Source of the DNA: Membranipora membranacea
Taxonomy: Eukaryota; Bryozoa; Gymnolaemata; Cheilostomatida; Membraniporidae
Direction of reading: 5' to 3'
DNA: 64,000 nt
Assembly: GCA_914767715.1 (NCBI GenBank)
Contig: OU612074.1
Span: forward strand, 6,525,501-6,589,500
Shown: piece after piece, positions 1 through 11,800 of the stretch
How the letters are laid out: every line of letters starts with the position of its first letter
Numbering within the stretch: the stretch's first letter is position 1
The notes under the pieces: generated by a model
Told to the model about the DNA's origin: nothing
Databases searched by the model: none
What the model saw: only the letters and a program-made list of their open reading frames with translations
Made by a program: the position numbers and the translations under genes

Positions 1-1850
1 AAGAGATACCATGCCAACAGTTTTGTGGCACTAGTTTGAGATGAAAATTAATAAATTAGGCATAATGCTCATTTTTTGCTAAAAGTCCTAAGGCTAAAGA
101 TCTGGCCCATAAACGATGCAACTTTACAGTTTAATCAACAGGCTAAATGCGAAGGCATCTGAAACCTTACTCGCCTACCTATTTATACTGACAAACTATC
201 ATGCTGATGCACCTGAAATAAAATCCAGTAATAGCTAGACAAAGATAAGCTGCTAAAGACCATGTCAATAGGCATTGGTTTTAGGGCTCAATATTGCCAT
301 ACTTTGTTACTACAGAGGAGTAGGACAGAAACGCGGCCCGATGCTTACCCGGACAAACTGAAACATCTCCTACTCTTAATTAGGTGACCTGGCTGGAAAT
401 AGTTGAGAGAACATGTTTAAAAATAGCGCATCCCAATAACAAATCCCTTTTTTTTATTTACCTTTATCACCAAGTTTTCTGGCAACCATATTTAACTGGT
501 CCCCTGAAGAAGTCGAGGAGAACCTTTATCCTATATATAAGCACATTTGTGACCTTTTTTAATAATGGTCCTGATCCGAACTGACCTGGCAAGGATGGAT
601 TGCTCACCAGTGTCATATCACGAAATAATCCTACACAGTATTGACCCTGGATCAAATACTCCCAAGTCCTTGGACTGCTCCTGGCAAACTAGGATTTTGG
701 TTTTTAATTGTTAAGTTTTATGCAGCCAGATTGAAGGGTTTAAGAGGTTCGATGTAGTGACAAAAAAGTTTTGGCTACACAGAATTCATAAAGGCCCTGT
801 CATCCTAATTGCAGGCACACCAGAATATTTTATAACAGATTTGTTGTGTAGAATTTGGCTGTTAATGTAGCTGTGTTCAATCCGATAGGGCGATGGGGAG
901 CTCCTCTTCTATATAGAGACATGCAAAGAGCTTGTTTTATTCTCATGGCTATATTGCCTGATCATTATTTTAGAATGCTAATCAGCTTGTCAGACCAAAA
1001 AAACCCATTATCTGGAGAGCCTGTTGGAGGTTTGTAAACCAATCATTTTGTTATTGCTGTACACATATAATCAAATAATTGCAACCTTAGTCACTATACA
1101 ATTATTGTATTCATCTATGTTATAATTACATGACGCCAAGCTAAAAAGGCCAATTGTATCAATGATTGCTCCAATGGGTGTTACATTGCAGTACAAAAGT
1201 TGCGCCTCATCACAAACGTATCAATACAATTTCATCGAATTGTAAAGGAAATTGTTAAAGCGTGAACAATCTTGCAATACACCACCTGAATGAAAATTCG
1301 TAATAGCAAATGCTCACTCTATTGCTAATATCCTGAACAAGCTTCATTGGTCGATTTTCATCTAATCACTGAGATGCGTTTTTTATCTTAAAGGATGACG
1401 GCATAGTGCCAAATGACTACGTGAGAAATATTTTATTTTTGAAAGAGAATAAGTGTAGGTTTTGCATGACATATTTCATTAACAGATTTCCTAAAAATTA
1501 TTTTGAATCTGCATACAAATTTCAGAATCTTTTAGAGAGGGCAATCGTACTACATCTCTTTATTCAAGGGCAAGACTTTTTTTGTGTATCGGTTGTTTTA
1601 CCGAAAATAATGACTATTTTTGGAATATTGCAAATATAAATTGCAGCTATTACCTATGCTGTGCACAAAGTGATACAATAGACACACAAAAAAGATAAGC
1701 TACTTCTATATGTCAGTCTTACTGTTCTCTCTATATTTGTTTATTTTGGGATGAAAGCGGTGAAAGACATTGAGATTGAATTTTCTGACTTGTCACCATC
1801 AGAACCAGAATTATTTCTTAGTTACACTTAAAGACTACCTAATTTTCCAG
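1..1850. other. AT-rich spacer without a visible gene
   Basis: No frame shows a recognisable domain, signal peptide or chain of compatible splice sites. Short open frames here lack supporting features. Confidence 0.5.
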
Positions 1851-1904
1851 GCAAAACTCACTTCTTGCTATAGCTTTTGGATTGGTATACAGCGCATGCT
1901 CGAG
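1851..1904 (+). other. Possible signal-peptide exon of an unidentified small secreted protein
   Basis: A 54-base interval is bounded by an acceptor (TTTTCCAG) and a donor (GTAAGA). If a preceding exon supplied AT, the first G would complete a start codon and the exon would encode a hydrophobic leader reading MQNSLLAIAFGLVYSACS. The same split-start layout is inferred for the ENPP gene in this window. I could not find a downstream exon that continues this frame, so the model is incomplete and may be chance. Confidence 0.25.
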
Positions 1905-2344
1905 GTAAGATAAGTCTGTTTTCTTAGTGTTTGAAAATGAAAATGAAATGTGTAGCAGCTGCTTTTTAATATTGCTCTGTATTCAATCAAGGAAACAACC
2001 ATGTGTCTTCAATCTGACAGTACAGTAGTGCAATCGTTAGCTTACATTTCCTTCATCATCCTATTTTTGTACAGGTTATAATAAAAATAGAGGTATTTGC
2101 TAAAGGAATATTTGCATTATCATTGAAACCTACTGAACACCCTGGCTATTCTTCTCTGAGCCAATGTTGGAGCCAAATTTATTACAGGAATCATGAGTGA
2201 TAGAGCTCATCAAAATTTTTGGTTCCTGAACAATATATGCTGAGCCTAAAGTGAATTTTTAATTCACATCATACTGTGCCCAGCTTACACAAAACAAATA
2301 TTTGTAGTTTTATTTCTCATCTTTCTCATGTCATATTTTTGCAG

Positions 2345-2487
2345 TGGCATCGTTGGATGAGGGATCTAAAGATGGGCCCTGTGATGGAGTGCCAGGCTAT
2401 GGAGTGGTACCTCAGGCTACAAACTTCTGTGTAAATTACCCAACATACACACAGGAAAATATATTCGTTAATTTGATCGAATTCTAA
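2345..2487 (+). other. Possible terminal coding exon, function unknown
   Basis: After a good acceptor (TATTTTTGCAG) one frame runs 46 codons to a TAA at 2485-2487. It encodes a Pro, Gly and Cys containing stretch (ASLDEGSKDGPCDGVPGYG and onward) that looks like secreted protein. It needs a preceding exon ending after one base of a codon. The candidate exon at 1851-1904 ends in a different phase, so the two do not join in this frame. A second frame is open for about 30 codons and does join if the upstream exon is read without the leader. No family is recognised. Confidence 0.25.
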
Positions 2488-2583
2488 CTATGGGCAGTCG
2501 TTAAATAGGGGAACTAAGAAGTCGTCAAAATATAATTATAGTCAAGCAGTTACTTATGATAACGTTATATCAGATTTGAAGCA

Positions 2584-2642
2584 TTGAATTTTTTTACTAT
2601 GTAAATCTGACACAACTTTATAATAAGTAACTGCCAGAAGCT
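2584..2642 (+). repeat. Dispersed repeat, copy 1
   Basis: About 58 bases, from CATTGAATTTTTTTAC to AAGTAACTGCC, recur with a few changes at 39691-39745. The two copies lie about 37 kb apart in the same orientation. Confidence 0.6.
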
Positions 2643-2649
2643 GTTACTG

Positions 2650-4860
2650 TAATATTGGAGATTGACACTTTGCTTAATTGAATGACCTTATGACAGTAGT
2701 TTTTTGCTAGACCATCAATAACCGCTACATTATCTATTTCTAGTTCTATTGAGGATAAGACTACCAAGAAGCTTACGTTGGGTAGTTGTTGGATTTTCTT
2801 TAACTCCATGACTCAGCAGAGGCAAAAGCTAGACAAATAGCAGCAAGGATAACCAAAACAATCATGATGAGATTCTGAAACAAATAAACAATATTTAATA
2901 AATAAACAATAATTAATAACCAATAAACTGAATTAAATTAAACACAATTATTTACCGTAAGTGATATCAACAACAAGTCTGGTTTGATGATGTATTGCAA
3001 TTATATGTAGTGATAAAAAAGCTGTAAAATAATGTTCATAAATGTTACAATAAACCAAAGCTTTACTATGGTTTCGCTTTCTAAAGACTTCTTGAAGTTA
3101 CATCTACAGAAATTCCTGTTTTCCTGTTTCCCTCAATCAAATACTCAATGCTTAAACTTAAACAAAACAAATACTTTTCAAAAGTTACAAGTTTTAATGG
3201 ATTTTATAATGATTGTCATAGCCCAGTAATTCAGGCAATGCAGAGGACCAGGCTCAGATGGGCGATTCAGGACAAAAAAAATTCAACAACCAAAGCTAGT
3301 GCTCATATTCTGCTCAGGTAGGCACTAGTTTTCAAACAGTTGGTGATTGAATGTCACTGCAATCAACTGCATCTGTGGTAGCATTCATGTATACAATCAG
3401 CAAGATTTTAATCAAAGTTTGAAGTTTGACGTTGGTCTATTACCCAATTCTAATATCTATCCTGCATCTTAAAAATGAAATAAAAATGAGTCCGAGCTGC
3501 ATTAGTTGTAAAATTGCAAATAAAATTTGAAAAAGGTACTCTGTGGCTTGGTGGTTCTACACTTGGATGACTTGTATTTTTCTGTTTTGCTCTATGGGCA
3601 GAGTTTCCAGTCGTAGTTATGTTAATCTGGGAGTTTGGGTTGATAAACATTGTTGGCTATGTTAGTGAACTTTTCATTGCGAAAGGTGCAGGTGCAGGAA
3701 AGATTTGATGGTTGGCAGTGCTAGATTTCCTACGCCCTTGCCCCTATATCAAGTAAATCTAAAGAAGCCTCAATGATTACCAAAGCTTATGCAGTAAAGT
3801 ATCCAGACTGCTCAACAAATGCAGTCATTGTTCTTTATACAACCCGCACATTGGGTGAACCAGTGACCATTATACAGTGCCCCATATACCAGTGCCTGAA
3901 TGACACATATATTACACTGATAATAACATATGGCGGTAGCGATGAAGTAAAGAAGGATATATCTACAACTTTGTCATTTGTATTGATATTTCCCAGTTCC
4001 CAATGGCTAATTTGGACAGCTTTTCTTTTAAATCAAATATTATCTCGGGCAGATTTAGAATTGTAGAATATTTCCTGCTAGCCACTGATTGTCAACTAAT
4101 TCATCATGCTGGTAAACACTCCAAACTCAAACTTGTTTGGCAGAACAGTAGTTATTTAACCTCGGGATTTTTTCGCGATCACATCGTGGGAGTCACGATG
4201 GAAATCTAGGCTTTGTTTATCTCTTCTTAAATAATTTTAGGGTCACTTGTGAATATATCCCTGTTTCATTCCTGTGGTACAACTTTAACAAACTCGACCT
4301 GAATGTGTGTCTCTTAAAGATTCGATGCAAGGTGACAAAGGTATAGCCACATTACTCATATCGGAAAGCATCCAAGCTAACAAGCTGCCATGTCAATGTC
4401 CTGTTGTTATCTGTTTCTTTGTGGCTTTGGAAACCAGAAAGAAAGAAATACCTGCCTTATTAATTACCTCCTGTATTCAGATGAATTAGGAAGCATAATA
4501 AATCAAGATCAAGGACAGAAGATTTGCACTTGTTTTACATCAAAAATCTTCACATACCAAATATTTCTTTGCATTCAAGACAAGGGACAATTAACCAGGT
4601 GCTGTTGGAAACAGATTTAAAATAGCGACTAAAATAAATTCACATCTTGGAGACAGCTTATTTAAGTTAGCCGAATCTGCAGAACATATAAACAAATCTT
4701 TCAGAGCCTCTCATCGATTATATCAACCTTTTATGAGTGTCTTCTTTGCAGACAGGAATGCAATCCTGTCAGCTAGTGTTTATTAATTGATTGTACGCAC
4801 TTAACGGGTTGGGTTGGGTCCAACATGTGAAGGTTGTAACATTGTTTTATCATCTCAGCA
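2650..4860. other. Spacer without a visible gene
   Basis: Open frames at 3773-4066 and 4307-4620 overlap one another in different frames and show no domain or splice support. Nothing else is recognised. Confidence 0.45.
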
Positions 4861-4861
4861 G

Positions 4862-4913
4862 CCGCTACCTGTCAACAATCCCTCTCATATCAGTGTGCTA
4901 TGCGCAAGAAGAG
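4862..4913 (+). other. Possible short coding exon
   Basis: The interval lies between a tandem acceptor (CTCAGCAG) and a strong donor (GAG|GTAAGT). One frame is open and hydrophobic (RYLSTIPLISVCYAQEE), resembling the end of a signal peptide. No exon to join on either side was identified. The thrombospondin-repeat gene at 5961 has its own TATA box and start, so this is not part of it. Confidence 0.25.
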
Positions 4914-4919
4914 GTAAGT

Positions 4920-5880
4920 TTCAAGGGCAAACCCTTTTACACTGTAGAAACCTAGTATTCTTGCTTTGAAATTCTACCCTCTATATTCTATGATTGATGA
5001 ATGTTTGGTTGATAATAAAATACAAAAATCAGCAGCCAAGACATTTTGAAATGATCAAAGGGTATCTGTGACAATAATTGAATTCCTAATCGGCTTTTAT
5101 CCTTTTCACAAACAGCTTAGATACTTGGTAGTGTATAAAGTCATCAAACAAAGATGCGGTTGGGTATATTTTATTGCTGCAGATTCTGCTAGATAGTGTT
5201 ATTCATCATTCCTCCACACACCTTTCTCAAATTCTTTGAGAGCTTTTATCCATTTTTGATTCAGTCTAAGATATTTGGTTTGGTTTACAGTCATCATCAA
5301 GGATGTGGCGTGTTATATTAATTTTATTGCAACATAGTATGGACAGATGTCATCCAGCATGGAGCTTACACGGCTGGCAACCATTAAACTATCAGCTTAT
5401 TTATTGTCCTTAGGCTGCCAATTCTGCTTTCTCACACTTTTTTCAATATGATACATTATTCGACACACATAATGTTGTTTACCTTCACACTTAGCTCCTG
5501 AATTTGCAGAAAAATGTTGCTAAAAGGTTTTTAATAGTATAGAAGAAATTACAAAGTGTCCTGAAAATTGATTAATTGCCCCAACAACTCAGTGGGAAAA
5601 GGTGCTTGGATGTGGGACAAAAAATGGGAAAAAAAACCGCAAGAACTGCAGACAGCCTTATAATTCAACTTCAGATTGGTGATTGATGTGTTAGAAGTGT
5701 ACAATTGACAGTGCAGAGTTCAAAGCGCCAGAGCAATCTATGCTCATAATTTTGTCTGCGCATATTTTCATCAGTAAATGCTTCTCTTTAAAGTCATCAA
5801 ATAAATCATGTGAATAATGCTAAAGCACAACAACATTATAGCTGTGTTTTGGATTGAGCCAACCATTGACTTCTGTAAAT
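4920..5880. other. Spacer upstream of the thrombospondin-repeat gene
   Basis: AT-rich sequence with no recognisable coding or repeat structure. Confidence 0.5.
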
Positions 5881-5886
5881 TTCAGG

Positions 5887-5894
5887 TATAAAAG
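5887..5894 (+). promoter_or_regulatory. TATA box of the thrombospondin-repeat gene
   Basis: TATAAAAG lies 74 bases before the ATG at 5961, which places transcription start near 5917 and leaves a 5' leader of about 45 bases. Its match to consensus and its position fit a core promoter. Function is inferred. Confidence 0.6.
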
Positions 5895-5960
5895 CCGACA
5901 TGTTTACAACCCAACTTATCATAACCTTCTTCTGCTTTCAGGAACATCTTTCTATTGAGA

Positions 5961-7169
5961 ATGGGTAAGTCATTGATAGCTATGTTTCTCTTGTTCTTCC
6001 TAGCAATGAATACTCCTATTTCACTTTGGTATCAATTTCTTGCATTTCATTGAACACAGTGAAATCGTTAGCTGTTTAGATGGCACTTCAGCGCTATAGC
6101 TGATTTTAAGCTGTTTTGAATTATCAGAACTTAAAATTCAATTTTCATATACTGCTGCAAAATTTGGTATCATATAGATATGTTTGGCATACTGGGAAAC
6201 CAGTTCACGTATATTGATGCCACGTGTTTCGGAAAGTAGTAAATAGCCTAAATAAAAGTCAACCATGTCTTTATTTTTAGATTGCAGACTTGTTGTTCTG
6301 CTGTGTGTTTCTGCTGGTAAGTGAATGTATTGTATGTACTATCAGTTTCATGAGTTCATGATGCAACACAATTTTCACTACCTTTAAATCATCTGAATAT
6401 CGAAATCACAATCTTGTTGGTAAAACTGTTACTAATATTATTGTTTGCTCCTGTATTCAATTTGACTTTTTCTTGTAGTGTTGATATCAGAAGTACAGTG
6501 CATCCTTCGGGAATCCTTCTGTAAAAGTAGGTAGATTTGAATTTTCTGTCACCTTCATACTTCATACCTACATAAAATGCAATTATTGAGTTGCTTCTAT
6601 CCACACTCTTGAATAGGAGAGAAGGAAATATCACTCTTTGGCTGCGTTTCTTAGACACAGTATTCCATAGTTCAAGTTATGTTGGGAAAAATTTAATTTA
6701 ATAGTTGATCTGAAATTAAGTCGATTTTCAAAATGTACGATACACATTGACTGACATTTTGCAGGCGAAGCTAATTGGTCTTCATGGGGTGACTATGGAA
6801 AATGTTCCACAAGCTGTGGGCAAGGAGTGCAGATTAGACTGAGGAGCTGTGTGACAGAGACTAAGTACTCACTTGTCCAATATGATGGCTGGGTCCGTCT
6901 CACGGACGCCCCTACCTGCCCAAAGCAATGTGGAGACATCTTCAAGTCGATGAGACATTGCAATCCAGGACACTGCAAAAGTAAGTTAGGTTATTCTTCT
7001 CGCTCAACATTAGTATAGATATTATAGTGAAATGTCTCATATTTTAATTGTATACAGAAGAAGACTTTGATACAATGTGCATTGTATGTATGTGTATTCA
7101 GTGCCATAATTATGACCAGTAACTCGAATCAATCATGTCTGCACTCGTTTTACAGATTGGGAGGGATGA
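5961..7169 (+). CDS. Small secreted protein with a single thrombospondin type 1 repeat
   Basis: Four coding exons: 5961-5964, 6281-6316, 6765-6980 and 7156-7169. They total 270 bases and 89 residues in one open frame, and every intron is GT-AG. The first exon carries only ATGG before its donor. The second completes a signal peptide (MDCRLVVLLCVSA). The third holds the whole thrombospondin repeat: WSSWGDYGKC, then CSTSCGQG and six further cysteines. WxxW is a C-mannosylation motif and CxxSC an O-fucosylation motif in this family. The last exon adds only NWEG before TGA. A TATA box stands at 5887 and an ATTAAA sequence about 50 bases after the stop. Such repeats usually occur in long multidomain adhesion or matrix proteins, so a stand-alone copy is unusual. 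It is likely secreted and binds matrix or receptors, but no specific function can be assigned. Confidence 0.8.
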
Positions 7170-7229
7170 TTATCTATATGGCAAATAAGGACAAAACAGA
7201 GCAAGAGAGGCTAAAATTCATTAAATAAT

Positions 7230-8780
7230 TTGTTTTTTATTTTTGTTAACATTGAGTTGACCACTTAAGATCAAGAGTGTTTTTTTAAAACTTATGATAA
7301 AGTAACAAACAACTTTTTAATTTGACAAATATCATGCTGGATAACATTTACGTCAGTACAATTTATAATGGATTTTCTGTCTTACACTCTCGGTTCCTCA
7401 GTAATCAGTATCAACCCGTGACAATGTATAATGTACCGTGATGTTACACAGCAAACATAGCTTAAGTCAAGATAATACAAAATGTTGTCCCCTCCTGGGA
7501 AATGAGTGGAAGACTCCGCATGCATACATTTTCAAAAAATCATGTACTGCTAGAGTTGTGGTTGGTGTGAGAAGGTGCTTGATAGATAAATACATGATGT
7601 TGATCGATGCTAAAGAATTGTCCAATGCTTTGAATACCCAGGTCTTGGCCCCTCAACAAATTGGCGGCATTTTGTTAGATTGCATGAGGTACGGACTGTT
7701 TGTTTGATTTCAAAAGCTGATCCATAAATACCAAAGTGCAAGTGGTGTCTCAGATGAACCCTTATCGCGAAGGGAAGGGAAGGTCATATTAAACTATCTG
7801 ATTTTTTTTAAATGAATATAGGAATACAATCTGAATCCCAGACAGACAGGGATGCACTACGCTTAGGTATGTGATGGGAAATTGGAAAATTTGTTTATCT
7901 TTTAGAATATAACTGTTATCCGATAAGGGGAGACATTAGTTTTTTCTTGAAAAGGTTTGACTCATTGGTCTATTTACAGGACAAAGGTGCAAGTCGAATG
8001 TCTCATATGTTGACCAGCAGATTGTGAGCTCAGTTGCGATGTTAACTTCAAATATCATTTGTTTTGTGAATCTTCAATTGAATATCCTGACCGAGATGCT
8101 TAGGATGTTTTTACGATTTTCCTTTTTATCGAAATATTATTGTATTCTTTTTGTCATAATTTTTTTGCTGTTGAAGCGGCATGGGTTATGTGACCGAATC
8201 ATACTTCATTCCCAACTCTTAATTGTGGTCTTGGAGTTACTCTTTCCTCTTACACATATGTATACATAACATACCATGCATGTGTCTATGCAACAGTCCA
8301 AATGCTTAGTCGAACAAAAAAGCAGCATGCTTGCAGTGTAACTCACAATAGCACATCAAATGTCAAATTCAATCAGACAACGAGGACATGGGATTTGAAT
8401 GTCCAGACATGTCAAGCCGCCAAGTTTTTTCTGAGACATGGATGTCTGCCTTCTCATCAACCTGCCAAAAATACTTGATGGGAAAATATACAATGATTGC
8501 TATGCATTCAAATTCACTGCTTGTTATCTCATAACATAGCCAGGGGCAAAGACATTTCTGTCATATGCCTGTTATTTTCGTTTTTGGTGTGTAAGGTATA
8601 ATTACAGCTTGATATAATGTGTCTGGTATGAAGAACGACCTGTTGAATTATAAACTGTCTCAAGTCTGGCAGGTTATTGTTAACAAGAACATTTTCTTCG
8701 CAAATTGAGTCATTTGAAATCTTGAAGGGAAGCCCAGGAGTTCGGAAATACAGGAAGTATTCTAAGTGATCTTATCAGTA
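7230..8780. other. Spacer without a visible gene
   Basis: Open frames at 7438-7707 and 8024-8269 have no domain, no signal peptide and no matching splice sites. They are treated as chance. Confidence 0.5.
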
Positions 8781-8781
8781 C

Positions 8782-8791
8782 AATAAATAAG
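8782..8791 (+). promoter_or_regulatory. Possible TATA-like element of the ENPP gene
   Basis: AATAAATAAG lies about 80 bases before the inferred first splice donor at 8865. A start near 8815 would give a short non-coding first exon ending in the AT of the start codon. The match is moderate and the region is AT-rich. Confidence 0.35.
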
Positions 8792-8862
8792 AGGTTTTGC
8801 ATTTACCTGGCTCAACTATTGAATCACCATCATAACCGCATGAGACAAAGTATCAATAAATA

Positions 8863-11800
8863 ATGTAAGTTACTGTGTCCGCTGATAGTGAGTACATTCA
8901 GGAAGAACATAACGCTGCAAGTAGATTGGTGCATCAATTACTTCATCATGAAACTGGACGGTGATGAGGAGGCTGGTCCCGAACATCATTAGGCTTTTTT
9001 TGATTTACGTCCTTAGCTTTCAAAATAATTGTCACAGCTGTGATTTAATAGCCGCTTTTGAGCCATCATAATTATTGATCTTTTGGCACACATGCAGTGT
9101 TTGTCAAGATGAGATCGTTTTTTTTCCAACCAAAGCTTCCAGATGATATTGTTTCCTAATTCTGTTTCAGGTTGTGCTACTTGATTTTACTGAGTAGCAT
9201 TCTTTGCTTAGCATCCAGTGCACAGGTGAGTTATGATAATTCAGACTGGTAGGTGATTTGACATCACAGAGTGAGGATATACATAGAGGACAATTCAATG
9301 AACGTTGCAGCGTCTGTGGCTCTAAAGTCACATGGGGATTAATAACTCCTGGCCAAATGCTAAAAACTCATAACATACACACCTATAATTCTTAAGTTTT
9401 ATTTTTTTGTTACCCAATGCCTAATTTCCATTTTTTTCCAAAATAAAATGTCCAACCTGCAAGCCTTTGAATCCTAACACAGATTGACAATAATATGTGT
9501 TGGATGGATATCGAAGTTTTGAATTCAACCATTAGAATATTTATTTATGTATAGGAATCACCTTATTTTTTAGGTTTTGCTGATCTCATTGGATGGACTG
9601 AGATGGGACTACATCAGTAAAGCTCAAACTCCTAACCTCAACCGACTCACAAGATTAGGGTCCCATGTTGCTAAAGTTACCAGTGCTTACACGACTCTGA
9701 CATTCCCAAATCACTTTTCTCTTGTCACAGGTACATGATATACTACAAAATAGACCACTCTGTATCCAACATTTCAATATAATATGCATAATAATGTTAT
9801 CTGGGAGCAAGGATGTCAGGGGGGGAGCTTTACAAAAATATTTAATAATTTGGAATCCAAATGTCTCAAATGATCAATATGTTGTTATTTATGTGTTGGG
9901 GGCTACAACCCAATTTTGATACATGTGGTATTCATGTTACTGATTTATTGTTGGTACCTGTTTTGTGCTGCTGGATTATTGCTTGTATTAACATGTATAT
10001 TACTCACTTAGTAAATAAGCCTCCATGTGTGGAAAAATTAATTAGTTTTTGATTTTTGAAATAGATTACTTCGTTTTTATATGATAATTTTGCAAGGCCT
10101 CTATGTCGAAGATCATGGAATCATTGCAAACAGGTTCTATGAGCCATCCACTGGTGAGGTCTTCACTTTTGGCAGTGATACTAAAGCTGCGTTTACATGT
10201 GAGACAAATCGGCTAATAATAACAACTCCGACAGAGATTATGAATTTGCTCTATAATCGTTGTCTGTCAACATGTCAACGATACGCTATTTACACACTGT
10301 TCATGCCTAACCGATTTCAACACAAACTTCCAACTCAACTTGTCTCTGATTGGCTAGTGAGACAACTAGTTGGTTTATTCAGTAGTAGTATTAGCTAGTA
10401 ACTAGTAGTAACCATAGAGGATAACTCTATGGTAGTAACTAGTTAGTAATTCATAGCTGGAGAGTGGAGTCTCCTTCACTAGTCTCCCTAGTTGAAAGGC
10501 TACTGTTGTGCCCCTGCAGACCACTGACCAGGGAGGGTGGGACTGAGACTGACAGAGAGTCATGTATAGTAATGATTCATCATCTGATGAAGATGTTATA
10601 ATAGCAGCAGCAGCAATAACTGTTATAACTATATTGCTGTACGTTGCTGCTAAGGACAAGGAAAGGGTGAGAGAAATATAATGATCAATCATCATTACTT
10701 ATACTCATTTATTGGCTGAACCATTCATAATCGTTAAGATCTGTCGTTCACTTGTGACATTGTCACAAGTGAACGATTTTGAACAATACAGATTTAAACA
10801 CCGATTTAAACACAGATTAGCTGTTTACACGGTCAGTCAAATCGATGACCTGTGTCGGAGTTGTTATTATTAGCCGATCTGTCGCACATGTAAACGCAGC
10901 TTAAGTGGTTTAACTCTACAGAGCCTATCTGGGTCACAGCTGAGAGGGAAGGCAAGAAAAGTGGGGCTTATATGTGGGTCGGTGAGTTATCAATAATGCT
11001 TATTTACCTTTAAAATCACAGCATAAAATGACTAATAAAAGATGCACGTCTGAACAAGATTGCAGCTCATTGAAAGACTGTGTAAAATCTGCTGCTATAA
11101 TATTGTATATAATAATATGTTGGTTGACTTCTTAGTGTCTAATCGACGTATCATGTTGCATCCTAACGCTCAATGTTTTCTTCAAGATTTTGTTTTACTA
11201 ACTACTTGAGATTATATATACCTTAGCCTGTTTGTTGAATAAAGAGTCTCCCCTCTAAGGCTGCCACCCATAGTACTCAAGTGACCATCTGAAATACTGC
11301 CTGCTGGAAATCCCTTTTCTCTTACTAAGGGGCATAGGGTTTCAATACTGCAAATGAGGGTCACAAAAAAGAAGGGTGGTCCTATATTGTCTGTCTTTCA
11401 ATTTGGACGTAGCTAGGAATGTCATTCTTTGTCTGAAATCCATTTCCTTGAATTTAATATATTGAACATGTGACCTTAAAGATAACAAGTGATACCCATT
11501 GCTGTAAGACTGCTCTCATATGCTATACTAGTTTCACAATCACTATGGTTCCATGCTTCGAATGAGTAGTCCACTCCTATTTCGAATGATGAATGCTAAC
11601 CATTTCCATGATGAAAACCACATGAAAAGACATTTGCAGCAGCCGAGATTTGAATCCGGGCCTCACGCATCAATGTCCATTAAAGTCATTGTGTGCAGGC
11701 ACGCTATACATTCATCCACACCGCCTTGGAAAGAAAACGGTATCTGATTTCGCATCAAGAAATGGCTATCGATATATGCGAAAGTTGACTTGAATGCTCT

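Noticed and set aside
7438-7707. An 89-codon frame between the thrombospondin-repeat and ENPP genes
   Set aside because: It has no domain, leader, splice support or promoter, and its composition matches surrounding DNA.
10402-10695. A 97-codon minus-strand frame rich in Ala, Ser and Ile
   Set aside because: It lies wholly inside the MITE, has no transposase motif and overlaps a palindrome.
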